A DNA stretch of 64,000 nucleotides from Oceaniferula flava (GCF_016811075.1 NZ_JAFBGL010000006.1:214813-278812), one strand, 5' to 3'; shown: positions 34,690 to 44,273, numbered from the stretch's first letter. Numbers and translations are program-made. Notes: generated from the letters alone by a model not told the origin.

Positions 34690-35487
34690 TTAAGTTTGTG
34701 CCGCCAGCGGTGGTCCGCAGACCGAGTGGCGAGTGAGGAATTCATCGGTGGCGTCGCCATAGGCCTTGGCTCCGATACCGCTGGGATCGTGTTCGAAGAC
34801 AGTCAGTCCGTGGCTGGGTGCCTCGCCGATACGGATCGAGCGGGGGATCACCGTGTTGTAGAGTTGGGCGGGGAAATAATTGGAAACCTCCTCGACGACT
34901 TGGCGTGAGAGGTTGGTGCGGCCGTCATACATGGTCATCAGGATGCCCTCCAGGGTGACGTCCGGATTGGCTCCGGTCTCGCGGATTTGCTCGATGACCT
35001 GGACAATTTTTGCCAGGCCCTCGAGGCCGAACCACTCGCACTGCAGCGGGATCAGGATCTCATCGGCCGCGGCCAGTGCCGAGGTCATCAGCACGCCGAG
35101 CGACGGCGGGGTGTCCAAGATGCAGAAGTCGAACGAGTTGTGTTGCTTCGAGTTGGCCAGCAGGTTGCGCAGGCGCAGTAAGTGGTCGTCCATCCGTGCC
35201 AGCTCGATCTCCACCCCCGCGAGGTCCATGCCGGAGGGGATCAGGGAGAGGTTTTCCATGCGCGTCGGGATGATTTTTTCCTCCATGCTACCTTCGCCGA
35301 GCAGTGGGTAATACATGCTCTCCGTGCCGTCCGGCTCGATGCCGATGCCGCTGGTGGTGTTGGCCTGGGGATCGAGGTCGATCAACAGCACACGTTGTCC
35401 TTTGAGCGCGAGTCCGGCAGAAAGGTTGATGGCGGTGGTGGTTTTTCCTACGCCTCCTTTTTGGTTGGCGGTGGCAATGATTTTCAT
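34690..35487 (-). CDS. ParA/Soj-family ATPase
   Basis: The protein has 265 residues. The deviant Walker A KGGVGKTTTAIN is near residues 10-21, Walker A' in LLIDLDPQANTTSG, and Walker B in FCILDTPPSLG. These belong to the chromosome-type ParA/Soj class, which moves cargo or origins along the nucleoid. No parB or parS-like repeat was seen here, unlike the usual parAB operon. The start at ATG 35487 is where homology begins (MKIIATANQKGG). It is followed by the MscS gene. The SNF2 helicase gene diverges 190 bases upstream. Confidence 0.93.
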   Translation of the reverse strand: MKIIATANQKGGVGKTTTAINLSAGLALKGQRVLLIDLDPQANTTSGIGIEPDGTESMYYPLLGEGSMEEKIIPTRMENLSLIPSGMDLAGVEIELARMDDHLLRLRNLLANSKQHNSFDFCILDTPPSLGVLMTSALAAADEILIPLQCEWFGLEGLAKIVQVIEQIRETGANPDVTLEGILMTMYDGRTNLSRQVVEEVSNYFPAQLYNTVIPRSIRIGEAPSHGLTVFEHDPSGIGAKAYGDATDEFLTRHSVCGPPLAAQT

Positions 35488-35676
35488 GGGTCGAAAGGCA
35501 GAAATGAGCAAAAATGGATCCCGATGGGTGTCGTTGGGAGCTTGGGCGGGCCGCAAGGGGCTGCGTCGTGAAACATGCACAATATCGGCGCTTCACCAAA
35601 GATAAAAAACGCTGGATCTGCAAACGCGGCATTGCACTGGACGCCGATTGCGGCAATCTGCGGCTCCACGAGAACC

Positions 35677-38600
35677 ATGGAAATTACCGAACAATGGATA
35701 GGCCAGGCCGCCGGTGGCCGCGTTTTCAAGGAGGCTCGCTCCTTGGTGAAGCTGGGGAAGGTCAGCCAGGTGAAACGCAGCGAGGATGTCTTCCAAGGGA
35801 CCTTCCAGCAAGGACGCAAACCCATGCGGGTGGTGGTCAAGGTGCTCGGACCCCATCACGTGAAGAACCTTTGCCCCTGTTCGGTCAGTCGCGCGACCGG
35901 AGGCATGTGTGAGCACGCCACCGCCGTCCTGCTCGCCGCCGTCACCGATCTCGCCCCGGAGAAAAAGTCCCCCGCTAAGAGCTCAGCTCCGGCGTCCCAG
36001 CCGATGCCCGAGATGCAGCCGCTGGACATCCGCCTTTCCCCCAAGTTCCCCCACGAGGGGCTGCGCGCTGTGCACCTGCGCCCGGCCGACCCCTCGACGC
36101 CGGTGCAGCAGCCGGACCTGCTGCTCGCCCTCTGGCTGCACAAACAGACCGGCCAGACCGGTGCCGCGATGCTTTCTCTCCAGGAGTCGCAACTGCCCGG
36201 TTTTTTCCGCGCCGTCGCTGGCCACCAGCGGGTGACACGAGGTGCCTCAGCGATGGAGATCCATCAGGCGACCCTGCGTCCGCATCTGGAAATGGAGATC
36301 AACCAGGAAAGCGGCGGCGACACCCTGTGGCTGCGTCTCGCGGATCTGGAAACAGGCGAGATCTTCGTGCTGGGCGATGCGCTGGCGCAGTGGGACGAGG
36401 AGAACGCCCGACTCCTCATCGCCGCCAGCCAGGATAAGAACCGACTCGGTGAGCTGCTCAGCCTCGACGACCTCGCATCTGGCGATTGGATGGAGCTGGA
36501 CACCGCGGCCTTCGTCAAACGGCTTGAAGCGATTGAAAAAGCCTACCAGCTGCCAGCCGATCTGGGCGGCATCGACCTGCGCGATGCCTCACCGCAGATT
36601 GAGCTTGAGATCGCAGGCTCCACCCGCGCCCTGCAAGCCAGATTGAGCGCTCGCTACACGGACGCCGTCAGTGTGGCTCTAGGCCTCAGCCCTGAGGCCT
36701 CCGCCTTTCCGTGTCGCTCCGATGACGATCCGAACCAGTGGCTTGTCAGAAATGAGGAACACGAGCAGGAAGCGATCTCCCGGCTGATGGGGCAGGGTTT
36801 TGAAATCCTCGATGCGTCCGGCTTTCTCTTCCTTCGCGGCGAGGATGAGGTGCTCGATTTCCTCACCGTGACGCTGCCGGCGCTACGGAAGATTTGGACG
36901 GTCAATACCGAGGAAAAACTCGGCAGGGTGGAGGAGCGACTGGAACGCATCGTGCCGCAGTTCGAGATGGCAGACGGCGGACAGATCGCCTCCGGTCAGG
37001 ATTGGCTGGCCTGCGATGTCACCTGGCAATGCGGCGAGAGAACCTTGGATGGCAATGCGGTGCGGAAGCTCTTGCAGTCGGGCAGCCGCAGCATCAAGCT
37101 CCCCGGCGGCGGAAAAGCGGTGATCTCCCAGTTCGATACCGAGGTGATGGATGGGGTGTTGCTAGACGCCGATCCGAAACAGGAAAATGGTCGCTACTAC
37201 TTTCCACCGAACCAGGTCGGCTATCTCAAGCGGCTGAACAACTACTACCAAGCGGCCGACGGCAAAAGCGCCGAGCCGGAAGTCGATGTGCCGGCGCTAC
37301 CGGACGATCTCGAACAGACGCTGCGCAGCTACCAGAAGGATGGTGTGCAGTGGCTTTACCGCCGTGCGCAGGGAGAAGGTGCCGCGCTGTTAGCTGATGA
37401 CATGGGGCTGGGGAAAACCTTGCAGACGCTTGCCTTTCTCAAACTCTGGCAGGGCAAGGGGCCTGCGCTTGTGGTGGCCCCGGCAACCTTGTTGGGAAAC
37501 TGGCGCGATGAAGCAGCCAAGTTCGTGCCGGACCTCAAGGTGCTGGTGATGCACGGCAGCAAACGCAAAAATTACTTCGAGGTAATGGCGACGGCCGACG
37601 TCATCATCACCAGCTACTCCCTCTTGGATCGCGATAACGCGCGGTATCGGGAGATCGAATTCGGGGCCGCGGTGCTGGACGAGGCCAGTGCCGTTAAGAA
37701 CCCGGACACCCTAGCGGCCAAGGCGGTGAGAAAGATCAATGCCGCCGCCCGCATCGCCATTTCCGGCACCCCGGTGGAGAACAGCGTGCGTGATTTGTGG
37801 TCGATTTTCCAATTCCTGCTGCCCGGATATCTGGGGGGGCGTGAGGACTTTAAAAATCGCTATGAGCTCCCCTGTGCCACCGAAGCGCAGAGCCCGGAAA
37901 GCCGAGCCGCCATGCAGCGCCTGCGCTGGCGCACCGAACCCTTCATGCTGCGCCGCACCAAGTCGCTGGTGGCCAAGGATCTTCCAGCCAAAATCGAAAG
38001 CGTGGTCTGGTGCGAACCCTCAGCGCTGCAAAAGGAAAGCTACCAAGCGATCCTCCGCCAAGGCGCGGCGAAGGTGGATGAGCTGCGCCAGAAATCGGGC
38101 GCCGATAGTGCCAGGATGCAGATGCTCACCGTGCTGCTGAGGTTGCGACAGACTTGCTGTGATCTTCGATTGTTAGACGATCAGCTGAAGAAAAAGTCAC
38201 TGGCCGAGGTGTCAGGGAAGTTGGCGCGACTGATGGAGCTGTTAGGCGAAGCGGGGCGAGGTGGCCACCGGGTGCTGGTGTTCAGTCAGTTCACCTCCAT
38301 GCTGGCCTTGATCCGTGCCGAGCTGGAGAAGGAGAACATCCAGCATTGCTACCTCGACGGGGCAACGCGCGATCGCAGCAAAGAGGTCGACCGTTTCCAG
38401 AATCCAAGCGGGCCACCAGTTTTCCTGATCAGTCTGAAAGCGGGTGGCTACGGCTTGACACTGACGGCGGCGGACACCGTGGTGCTGTTCGATCCCTGGT
38501 GGAACCCGGCGGTGGAAGCCCAGGCGGCCGACCGGATTCACCGGATCGGGCAGACCAAACCGGCGACGATTTACAAATTCATCACCCGCGACACCGTGGA

Positions 38601-38730
38601 GGAAAAAATCCTCCGGCTGCAGGAGAAAAAACGCAGCGTCATCGATGCCGCCATGGGCGAGTCAGACGATGAGGCACGCCCGATGATGAATGGTCTGAAC
38701 GAGCAGGAAATGTTGGACCTCCTGAGCTGA
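35677..38730 (+). CDS. SWIM zinc-finger SNF2-family helicase
   Basis: The protein has 1017 residues. A SWIM zinc finger (CPCSVSRATGGMCEHA, CxC...CxH) lies near 65-82. A long middle region (about 95-545) of bacterial SNF2-associated type follows, then the SNF2 ATPase core. Motif I DDMGLGKT is near 574, motif II reads LDEAS rather than DEAH/DEAQ (about 667), motif III ISGTPVEN, motif V LKAGGYGLTLTAAD and motif VI QAADRIHRIGQ (about 948). These double-stranded DNA translocases remodel protein-DNA complexes or RNA polymerase; HepA/RapA are distant relatives. ATG 35677 is preferred because the upstream extension is not conserved. Confidence 0.93.
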   Translation: MEITEQWIGQAAGGRVFKEARSLVKLGKVSQVKRSEDVFQGTFQQGRKPMRVVVKVLGPHHVKNLCPCSVSRATGGMCEHATAVLLAAVTDLAPEKKSPAKSSAPASQPMPEMQPLDIRLSPKFPHEGLRAVHLRPADPSTPVQQPDLLLALWLHKQTGQTGAAMLSLQESQLPGFFRAVAGHQRVTRGASAMEIHQATLRPHLEMEINQESGGDTLWLRLADLETGEIFVLGDALAQWDEENARLLIAASQDKNRLGELLSLDDLASGDWMELDTAAFVKRLEAIEKAYQLPADLGGIDLRDASPQIELEIAGSTRALQARLSARYTDAVSVALGLSPEASAFPCRSDDDPNQWLVRNEEHEQEAISRLMGQGFEILDASGFLFLRGEDEVLDFLTVTLPALRKIWTVNTEEKLGRVEERLERIVPQFEMADGGQIASGQDWLACDVTWQCGERTLDGNAVRKLLQSGSRSIKLPGGGKAVISQFDTEVMDGVLLDADPKQENGRYYFPPNQVGYLKRLNNYYQAADGKSAEPEVDVPALPDDLEQTLRSYQKDGVQWLYRRAQGEGAALLADDMGLGKTLQTLAFLKLWQGKGPALVVAPATLLGNWRDEAAKFVPDLKVLVMHGSKRKNYFEVMATADVIITSYSLLDRDNARYREIEFGAAVLDEASAVKNPDTLAAKAVRKINAAARIAISGTPVENSVRDLWSIFQFLLPGYLGGREDFKNRYELPCATEAQSPESRAAMQRLRWRTEPFMLRRTKSLVAKDLPAKIESVVWCEPSALQKESYQAILRQGAAKVDELRQKSGADSARMQMLTVLLRLRQTCCDLRLLDDQLKKKSLAEVSGKLARLMELLGEAGRGGHRVLVFSQFTSMLALIRAELEKENIQHCYLDGATRDRSKEVDRFQNPSGPPVFLISLKAGGYGLTLTAADTVVLFDPWWNPAVEAQAADRIHRIGQTKPATIYKFITRDTVEEKILRLQEKKRSVIDAAMGESDDEARPMMNGLNEQEMLDLLS

Positions 38731-38732
38731 GT

Positions 38733-39662
38733 CTAGGACTTCGGCTTTTCTTGTCGGTCCAAGCGATACTCGGAAGGTCGGATGCCCACCCACTTGGTGA
38801 AGGCATTGGAAAAGTGCGCCCCGCTGGTGTAGCCGATGGTGCTGGCGATGGCGTCGACTTTCAGATCGGTGGCGGACAAGAGCTCGTTGGCGCGTCGCAT
38901 CCGCAGGTAGGTCAGGTGCTGCACCGGGCTGCGGCCGAGTTGTTTTTTGCACAACCTGCGGAGGTGTTCCTCGCTGACACAGGCTTTTTCGGACATCGCG
39001 CTGAGGTTCCAGTCCTTGGCGAGATCGCTTTCCACCGCCTTCCAAAGTTTCCACAGGCGCTCGTCCGACTGGTGCGGTTGGGCGAAGCGCACCACGTAGT
39101 CGTGGATCAGCTGCACCCAGTGGTGCTGGGAGGCTGGGCTGGTGGCGGCCTGACATTCTGCGATCAAGCCGCGCACTGCGTGACGCATCGGTTCGGCATC
39201 GTAGTCCCCGCGCACAGGTGAGTTTGCCGAGACAATGGGAGCGGAGTCCCGGTTTTCCACATAGCGCACCCAACAGAACTCCCAGGTTGTGCCCTTCACG
39301 CTTTTCAGCGCATTGGCGACGAAGGGCGGGAGCAGGCAGGCTTGGCCGGCTTTGATCTTGATCCAGCGACCGTCGGCGAGCACCCGGCCCTCGCCGGAAA
39401 AGCAAGCCATCATAAAGGTGCCGGATTGATTGGAGCGTGAGATTTCGAAGGGAAACTGGGCATGCATCACCCCCGCGTGCACGATGTTGTGCTGGGCGAG
39501 CAGCGGGCTGACGGGTTTATCGAGCAGCCATTCGCGTTCGGTTTCGGCATCCGCCTGCACCACTTCCATCACGGTTTGTTCTCCGATGATTCGGAAATCG
39601 CCGGACTTCCGTGCCGCCTTTGATGGCGCGGCTGACGTCGGCTGTTTTTTAGAGTGAGGCAT
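38733..39662 (-). CDS. AraC-family transcriptional regulator
   Basis: The protein has 309 residues from ATG 39662 (ATG 39692 would add ten). The N-terminal cupin-like sensor (about 55-150, with GTFMMACFSGEGRVLADGRW) is followed by the double HTH AraC domain (about 215-305): LSAMSEKACVSEEHLRRLCKKQLG and VDAIASTIGYTSGAHFSNAFTKWVGIRPSEYR. It is divergent from the operon starting at 39851 and is a good candidate to activate it in response to a sugar or aromatic ligand. It converges closely with the helicase gene (2 bases between stops). Confidence 0.9.
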   Translation of the reverse strand: MPHSKKQPTSAAPSKAARKSGDFRIIGEQTVMEVVQADAETEREWLLDKPVSPLLAQHNIVHAGVMHAQFPFEISRSNQSGTFMMACFSGEGRVLADGRWIKIKAGQACLLPPFVANALKSVKGTTWEFCWVRYVENRDSAPIVSANSPVRGDYDAEPMRHAVRGLIAECQAATSPASQHHWVQLIHDYVVRFAQPHQSDERLWKLWKAVESDLAKDWNLSAMSEKACVSEEHLRRLCKKQLGRSPVQHLTYLRMRRANELLSATDLKVDAIASTIGYTSGAHFSNAFTKWVGIRPSEYRLDRQEKPKS

Positions 39663-39850
39663 AGCTGGATGTGAACCTACGGTGATTTCCATACTACTGG
39701 CTCGGCGTGGATTTTCCATCATCAATTCTGTCTTTGGGCCAAGTGGTGTATTATTGGCAACGAAATGTGGGAATTATGCTCTTTAACTTCCACGGAGCTC
39801 TGGGGTTAAATAGGCCTCTACATTCACACTCATTAATCTCATTCATCATT

Positions 39851-40723
39851 ATGCCTAATCCATGGACGGGGGTCGGAAATCCCTACACACGCGCTGAAGT
39901 CAACGAACGCTTGCAGGACACCCTGTCCAAGGGTGAGCCCATCATTGTGGCGGGTGCCGGCACCGGTATCTCTGCCAAGTTCATCGAAAAAGGCGGCGCC
40001 GACCTGATCATCATCTACGCCTCCGGCCGCTTCCGCATGGCTGGTGCGGGATCCATCGCCGGCATGATGGCCTATGGCGATGCCAATGCCATTTCCATGG
40101 AGATCGGTGAGTTCGAGGTGCTGCCAGTGGTCGAGGAAGTTCCCGTGATCTGCGGTGTGCACGCCTCCGATCCACGCCGCCGGATGTGGCACTTCCTCCA
40201 GCAGGTGAAAGCGATGGGTTTCTCCGGCATCAATAATTTTCCCACCCACACCATCGTTGACGGCCAGTTCGGTCAGTCGATCGAGGAAACTAACATGGGG
40301 GTGCAAAAAGAGATCGATTGCGTCGAGCTCGCCACCCAGAAAATGGACATCTTCTCGATCACCTACGTCGCCAAGCCGGAAGAGGCCGCTGCCATGGCGA
40401 AGGCCGGCGCGGATGTCATCATCGCCCACGTCGGTTGCACCGTCGGCGGCTCCATCGGGGTCAGCGATGCCTCCATCGGGCTCGACCAGGCGGCGCAGGC
40501 GACCCAAGCCATTTGCGAAGCCGCCCACTCGGTGAACAAGGACACCCTGGTGCTCTCCCACGGCGGCCCGATCCTGACTCCGGCCGATGCCGCCTACATC
40601 AATGAGCACACCGATACCGTTGGCTTCGTCGGCGCGTCATCGATCGAGCGCATGGCGGTGGAAGGCTCGATCACCGACCTCACCAAGGAGTTCAAATCCA
40701 TCCCAGTGGAACGTATCAAGTAA
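39851..40723 (+). CDS. PEP-hydrolase-family TIM-barrel protein
   Basis: The protein has 290 residues. It matches the phosphoenolpyruvate hydrolase-like family (PF09370-type TIM barrel), with PIIVAGAGTGISAKFIEKGGADLIIIYASGR, VPVICGVHASDP, GINNFPT, GADVIIAHVG and LVLSHGGPI. These resemble the C-terminal half of the tomato Tm-1 resistance protein. Its partner, the Tm-1 N-terminal-type protein, is encoded 4 bases downstream. The enzymatic reaction in bacteria is not firmly known; C-C or C-O bond cleavage of an acid is an inference from the fold. The start ATG 39851 is chosen because the upstream in-frame text is not conserved. Confidence 0.88.
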   Translation: MPNPWTGVGNPYTRAEVNERLQDTLSKGEPIIVAGAGTGISAKFIEKGGADLIIIYASGRFRMAGAGSIAGMMAYGDANAISMEIGEFEVLPVVEEVPVICGVHASDPRRRMWHFLQQVKAMGFSGINNFPTHTIVDGQFGQSIEETNMGVQKEIDCVELATQKMDIFSITYVAKPEEAAAMAKAGADVIIAHVGCTVGGSIGVSDASIGLDQAAQATQAICEAAHSVNKDTLVLSHGGPILTPADAAYINEHTDTVGFVGASSIERMAVEGSITDLTKEFKSIPVERIK

Positions 40724-40727
40724 GCAG

Positions 40728-41927
40728 ATGAATATTGCCGTCATTGGAACCCTCGATTCAAAAGGTCACGAGCATCAGTTCGTGGCCGATCAAATTCGTC
40801 GCCGTGGTCACGATGTCACCCTGATCGACCTCGGCACCGGCACGGATCCGCAGGTCACGCCAGACATCACACGCTATCAGGTGGCCGAGGCCGCCGGGCT
40901 CGATCTGCAACCATTGCTCGATGCTAAGGACCGCGGTGCCTGCGTGGTCGCCATGGCCGAGGCGGCACCGGTGCTGGTGAAGCAGCTGCAGGAAAAGGGC
41001 GCCATTGATGCCATCATCTCCCTCGGCGGCGGCGGTGGCACCGCGCTTGCGACTGCCTGCATGCGCGAGCTGCCGATCGGTTTTCCCAAGGTGATGGTTT
41101 CCACCCTCGCCTCAGGCAACACGGCACACTACCTCGGCACCAAGGACATCACCATGATCCCTTCGATCGTTGACGTTGCCGGGTTGAATTCAGTTTCGAA
41201 AATGATCTTCGCCCGCGCCGCAGGTGCCGTTTGTGGCATGGTGGAAACCACGATCGATGCCTCCGATGACAAGCCACTCATCGCCGCGTCGATGTTCGGT
41301 AACACCACCGACTGTATCAACATCGCCAAAGACGTGTTAGAAGACGCCGGTTACGAAGTGCTCGTCTTCCACGCCACCGGTGCAGGTGGCAAAACCATGG
41401 AAGCGCTGATCGAGTCGGGCATGGTCAAGGGAGTGTTAGATATCACCACCACCGAGTGGGCGGACGAACTCACAGGAGCGACCCTTTCCGCCGGACCCAC
41501 CCGCATGGACGCGATGAGCAAGGCGAAGATCCCAGCCGTGGTTTCCCCCGGCTGCCTCGACATGGCGAACTTTGGCGAGCCCGACACGGTCCCTGAGCAG
41601 TACGCCGATCGCCTTTTCTACATTCACAACCCCCAGGTCACCCTGATGCGCACCAATGCTGAAGAGTGTGCCCAGTTAGGAAGAATCATCGCCGAGAAAG
41701 CCAATGCGAATCAGGCACCCACCGCCATTCTGAACCCGCTGAAAACGGTCAGTGTAATCTCCGCCGAGGGGCAGCCGTTTCATGATTCGGAGGCCGATGA
41801 GGCATTGTTTGGAGCCATCCGCGAGTATGCCACTGTGGAGGTGATCGATTACGATGAAGCCATCAATAGCGAAACCTTCGCCAAGGCGGCTGCCCACAAA
41901 CTACTGGAGCTCATGGCACAGGCCTAA
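40728..41927 (+). CDS. Tm-1-like ATP-binding protein (UPF0261)
   Basis: The protein has 399 residues. It belongs to the UPF0261/Tm-1-like ATP-binding domain family: IAVIGTLDSKGHEHQFVADQI, LGGGGGTALATACMRELPIGFPKVMVSTLASGNTAHYLGTKDI, VFHATGAGGKTMEALIESG and PGCLDMANFG are the conserved blocks. In tomato Tm-1 this domain is fused to a TIM barrel like the one encoded just upstream, so the two bacterial proteins probably form a complex. Gene order and the 4-base spacing support co-translation. Function in bacteria is unclear; ATP-dependent ligation or kinase chemistry on a carboxylic acid is possible. Confidence 0.9.
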   Translation: MNIAVIGTLDSKGHEHQFVADQIRRRGHDVTLIDLGTGTDPQVTPDITRYQVAEAAGLDLQPLLDAKDRGACVVAMAEAAPVLVKQLQEKGAIDAIISLGGGGGTALATACMRELPIGFPKVMVSTLASGNTAHYLGTKDITMIPSIVDVAGLNSVSKMIFARAAGAVCGMVETTIDASDDKPLIAASMFGNTTDCINIAKDVLEDAGYEVLVFHATGAGGKTMEALIESGMVKGVLDITTTEWADELTGATLSAGPTRMDAMSKAKIPAVVSPGCLDMANFGEPDTVPEQYADRLFYIHNPQVTLMRTNAEECAQLGRIIAEKANANQAPTAILNPLKTVSVISAEGQPFHDSEADEALFGAIREYATVEVIDYDEAINSETFAKAAAHKLLELMAQA

Positions 41928-41946
41928 GCTCAGGCTACATCCACTT

Positions 41947-43170
41947 ATGAAACTTACATCCACCGCCACCTTGGCGCTCGCCCTGGTCTGGTCGTCTGTC
42001 GCCCAGGCCGAAGTCAGCTTTAAGAAACTCACCCTGTCGGAGGAGTATCTGTCGGAGGGTGCCTCCGTGGGGGACCTCGATGCCGATGGTCATCTGGACG
42101 TGATTGCGGGTCCGAAATGGTGGCGCGGTCCGGATTTTAAAAATTCATTCAGCTACGCGCCGGTGCAGGTTTATCCGATCACTGGCAAGGGACTCTCGGC
42201 ATACTCCAGGTATTTCTTCACCTTCCCTATCGAGGTGACCGATGACAAATGGTTAGACGTGCTGAAAGTCAGCCTGCCTGCGAAACCTGCTGAATTGGCG
42301 ATCAATCCAGGTGAGAAAGCGCACGAGCCGGACAACACCCAGCACAGTTGCGAGCACTGTCTGGCGCAGAAACACATCTGCAACGAGTCGCCCCAACTGC
42401 TCAAGGTGCTACCCGGTGACGCCAAGCAGCTTCTCGCCTTTTCCCAAAACCACATCACCCTTGCCGAGCCGACCACTGATCCCAAAGCTCCGTGGAAGGT
42501 GTTCAAGGTCTCGGGAAAAAATAAACGCTTCAAGGTTTACTCCCACGGACTGGGTGCGGCCGATGTCAATGGCGACCAGCTCCCGGACATTCTCGAAAAA
42601 GCCGGCTGGTGGCAGCAGCCGAAGAACTGGGATAAGAAGTCGGCGTGGAAATTCCACCCCTACGATTTCGCCCCGGGGAAAGGAGGCTCGCAGATGTTTG
42701 GCTACGATATTGACGGCGATGGCGATACCGATGTGGTCACCGCCCTTGATGCCCACGGCTACGGCCTGGCATGGTATGAGCAGATCAAGTCCGCTGATGG
42801 AAACATCACCTTCAAGCAGCATCTCATCATGCCGGAGAAGGCATCTAACAATCCAAAGGTTCTCTCCTTTTCCCAACCCCACGCCATGGCCTGTGCGGAC
42901 ATTGATGGCGATGGGATTAAGGACATCATCACCGGTAAATGTTACTTCGCCCACAACGGCAAGGACCCCGGCGCCAAGGACCCTGCCGTGCTTTATTGGT
43001 TCCGCACCACACGCGGTAAAAAAGGCACCACCTTCACTCCGCATCGCATCGATGATAACTCCGGCGTAGGTCGCCAGATCTCCACCGCCGATCTCAACGC
43101 GGACGGCAAAGAGGACATCGTGATTTCCAATAAGAAAGGCACCTACGTTTTCCTCCAGGCCGGTCAGTAA
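41947..43170 (+). CDS. Secreted FG-GAP/VCBS-repeat beta-propeller protein
   Basis: The protein has 407 residues with a signal peptide (about 1-20, ending AQA). At least five FG-GAP/VCBS-type calcium loops are visible: VGDLDADGHLDVIAG, AADVNGDQLPDILE, DIDGDGDTDVVTA, DIDGDGIKDIITG and DLNADGKEDIVIS. These form a Ca-binding propeller common in secreted proteins of Planctomycetota and Verrucomicrobiota. A Cys-rich insert (HSCEHCLAQKHICNE, about 135-150) interrupts the second blade. It lies 19 bases after the Tm-1-like gene and is likely part of the same operon, suggesting export or binding of the pathway substrate. Confidence 0.85.
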   Translation: MKLTSTATLALALVWSSVAQAEVSFKKLTLSEEYLSEGASVGDLDADGHLDVIAGPKWWRGPDFKNSFSYAPVQVYPITGKGLSAYSRYFFTFPIEVTDDKWLDVLKVSLPAKPAELAINPGEKAHEPDNTQHSCEHCLAQKHICNESPQLLKVLPGDAKQLLAFSQNHITLAEPTTDPKAPWKVFKVSGKNKRFKVYSHGLGAADVNGDQLPDILEKAGWWQQPKNWDKKSAWKFHPYDFAPGKGGSQMFGYDIDGDGDTDVVTALDAHGYGLAWYEQIKSADGNITFKQHLIMPEKASNNPKVLSFSQPHAMACADIDGDGIKDIITGKCYFAHNGKDPGAKDPAVLYWFRTTRGKKGTTFTPHRIDDNSGVGRQISTADLNADGKEDIVISNKKGTYVFLQAGQ

Positions 43171-43220
43171 ACACCTCCTGTAAATCCCCTGTATCTAACC
43201 AACCGTAACTTAATTATATT

Positions 43221-43517
43221 ATGACCAGACACTTCGGAGTATTCCAATTCAAACCAGAAATCACCCAAGAGCAGATCGATGAATCCTTTGAGGCACTCGT
43301 CGATTTGAAAAACAAGATCCCCGGCCTGCAGTCGGTGGAGCACGGACCGTATAAATCGGACGAGGGACTGAACGATGGCTTCACCCACGGCTTTATCATG
43401 ACCTTCGACACCGCCGAAGATCGCGATAACTACCTGCCGCACCCCGATCACCTGAAAGTGGTCGATCTCGTGCAGCCACGTCTCGAGCGCCTTGTCGTCT
43501 TTGATTTCGATCTCTAA
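43221..43517 (+). CDS. Dabb-domain (stress-responsive A/B barrel) protein
   Basis: The protein has 98 residues with no signal peptide, so it is cytosolic. It is a single Dabb domain with TRHFGVFQFKPEITQEQIDESFEALVDLK, GLQSVEHGPYKSDEGL, FTHGFIMTF, NYLPHPDHLKV and LVVFDFDL. It probably dimerises into an alpha/beta barrel. Some plant relatives are enzymes (olivetolic acid cyclase), but no catalytic assignment is possible here. It is the fourth gene of the AraC-linked cluster. Confidence 0.88.
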   Translation: MTRHFGVFQFKPEITQEQIDESFEALVDLKNKIPGLQSVEHGPYKSDEGLNDGFTHGFIMTFDTAEDRDNYLPHPDHLKVVDLVQPRLERLVVFDFDL

Positions 43518-43536
43518 CCTAACAAATTTACTAACG

Positions 43537-44175
43537 ATGAAACTCATCACCCTTCTCACCTGCGCGATCTGCCTCGGCACCGTGCACGCTCAAGAACCCG
43601 CCAAGCCGGTGCCACTTTTCAACGGCAAAGACCTCAGCGGCTGGAAAACCGTCAATCCTGCCTTCATGGAAAAATGGTCGGTGGAAGACGGCTCGATCGT
43701 GGCAGGCAATCTCACCGACAAGATCCCGCGCAACACCTACCTGGCCACCGAGAAACAATACGAGGACTTCGAGTTCCGCTGTCTGTTCCGCATTCGCGGC
43801 GATCATGCCACCGGACTGATCAACTCCGGCATCCAGTATCGCTCGATCATCAAAGGGAAGAAAATCATCGGCTACCAGGCAGACATCGGCAAAGACTGGT
43901 GGGGCGGCATCTACGATGAGCACCGGCGGAAAAAGTTAGTTAAAGGAGACACCTCCACCCTGGAGCGTGTGCTCAATCCGGAAGGATGGAATTCCTACAT
44001 CATCCGCTGCATCGGCAATCACCACGAGCTCTACATCAACGGGGTGAAAACGGCCGACTATGTGGAGAAAAACCCGAAAATCCCCTCCAAAGGCCACATC
44101 GCCGTGCAAATTCACTCGGGTGGCAAGGCCAAGGTGGAATTCCGTGATCTCACCATCACCGAGTTTTCCAAATAA
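43537..44175 (+). CDS. Secreted DUF1080 protein (3-keto-disaccharide hydrolase domain)
   Basis: The protein has 212 residues with a signal peptide (about 1-19). The DUF1080 beta-sandwich shows LFNGKDLSGWKTV, WSVEDGSIVAG, YEDFEFRCLFRI, NSGIQYRS, GYQADIG, WNSYIIRCIGNHHELYINGV and a closing GHIAVQIHSGGKAKVEFRDLTI. Members include periplasmic 3-keto-glycoside hydrolases acting on oxidised disaccharides, and many sugar-binding proteins. It is the last gene of the AraC-linked run. Its presence supports a carbohydrate or glycoside substrate for the cluster. Confidence 0.9.
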   Translation: MKLITLLTCAICLGTVHAQEPAKPVPLFNGKDLSGWKTVNPAFMEKWSVEDGSIVAGNLTDKIPRNTYLATEKQYEDFEFRCLFRIRGDHATGLINSGIQYRSIIKGKKIIGYQADIGKDWWGGIYDEHRRKKLVKGDTSTLERVLNPEGWNSYIIRCIGNHHELYINGVKTADYVEKNPKIPSKGHIAVQIHSGGKAKVEFRDLTITEFSK

Positions 44176-44273
44176 AGGGGAAAGTCCTAGAGGGAAGTGG
44201 CGCATCGACCGGTCTCATCATAGAATCGTCACTTCCAGCTTGATCGCTTCGTTTCCGTATGTAGAAATGAAGT

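Noticed and set aside
33327..34736. 469-codon open frame antisense to the MscS gene
   Set aside because: It is rich in His, Asp and Gly, as expected for the complement of a GC-rich gene, with no recognisable domain. The MscS reading is unambiguous.
34690..35487. ParA as part of a plasmid or prophage partition locus
   Set aside because: No parB, replication or phage genes are nearby; neighbours are chromosomal housekeeping genes.
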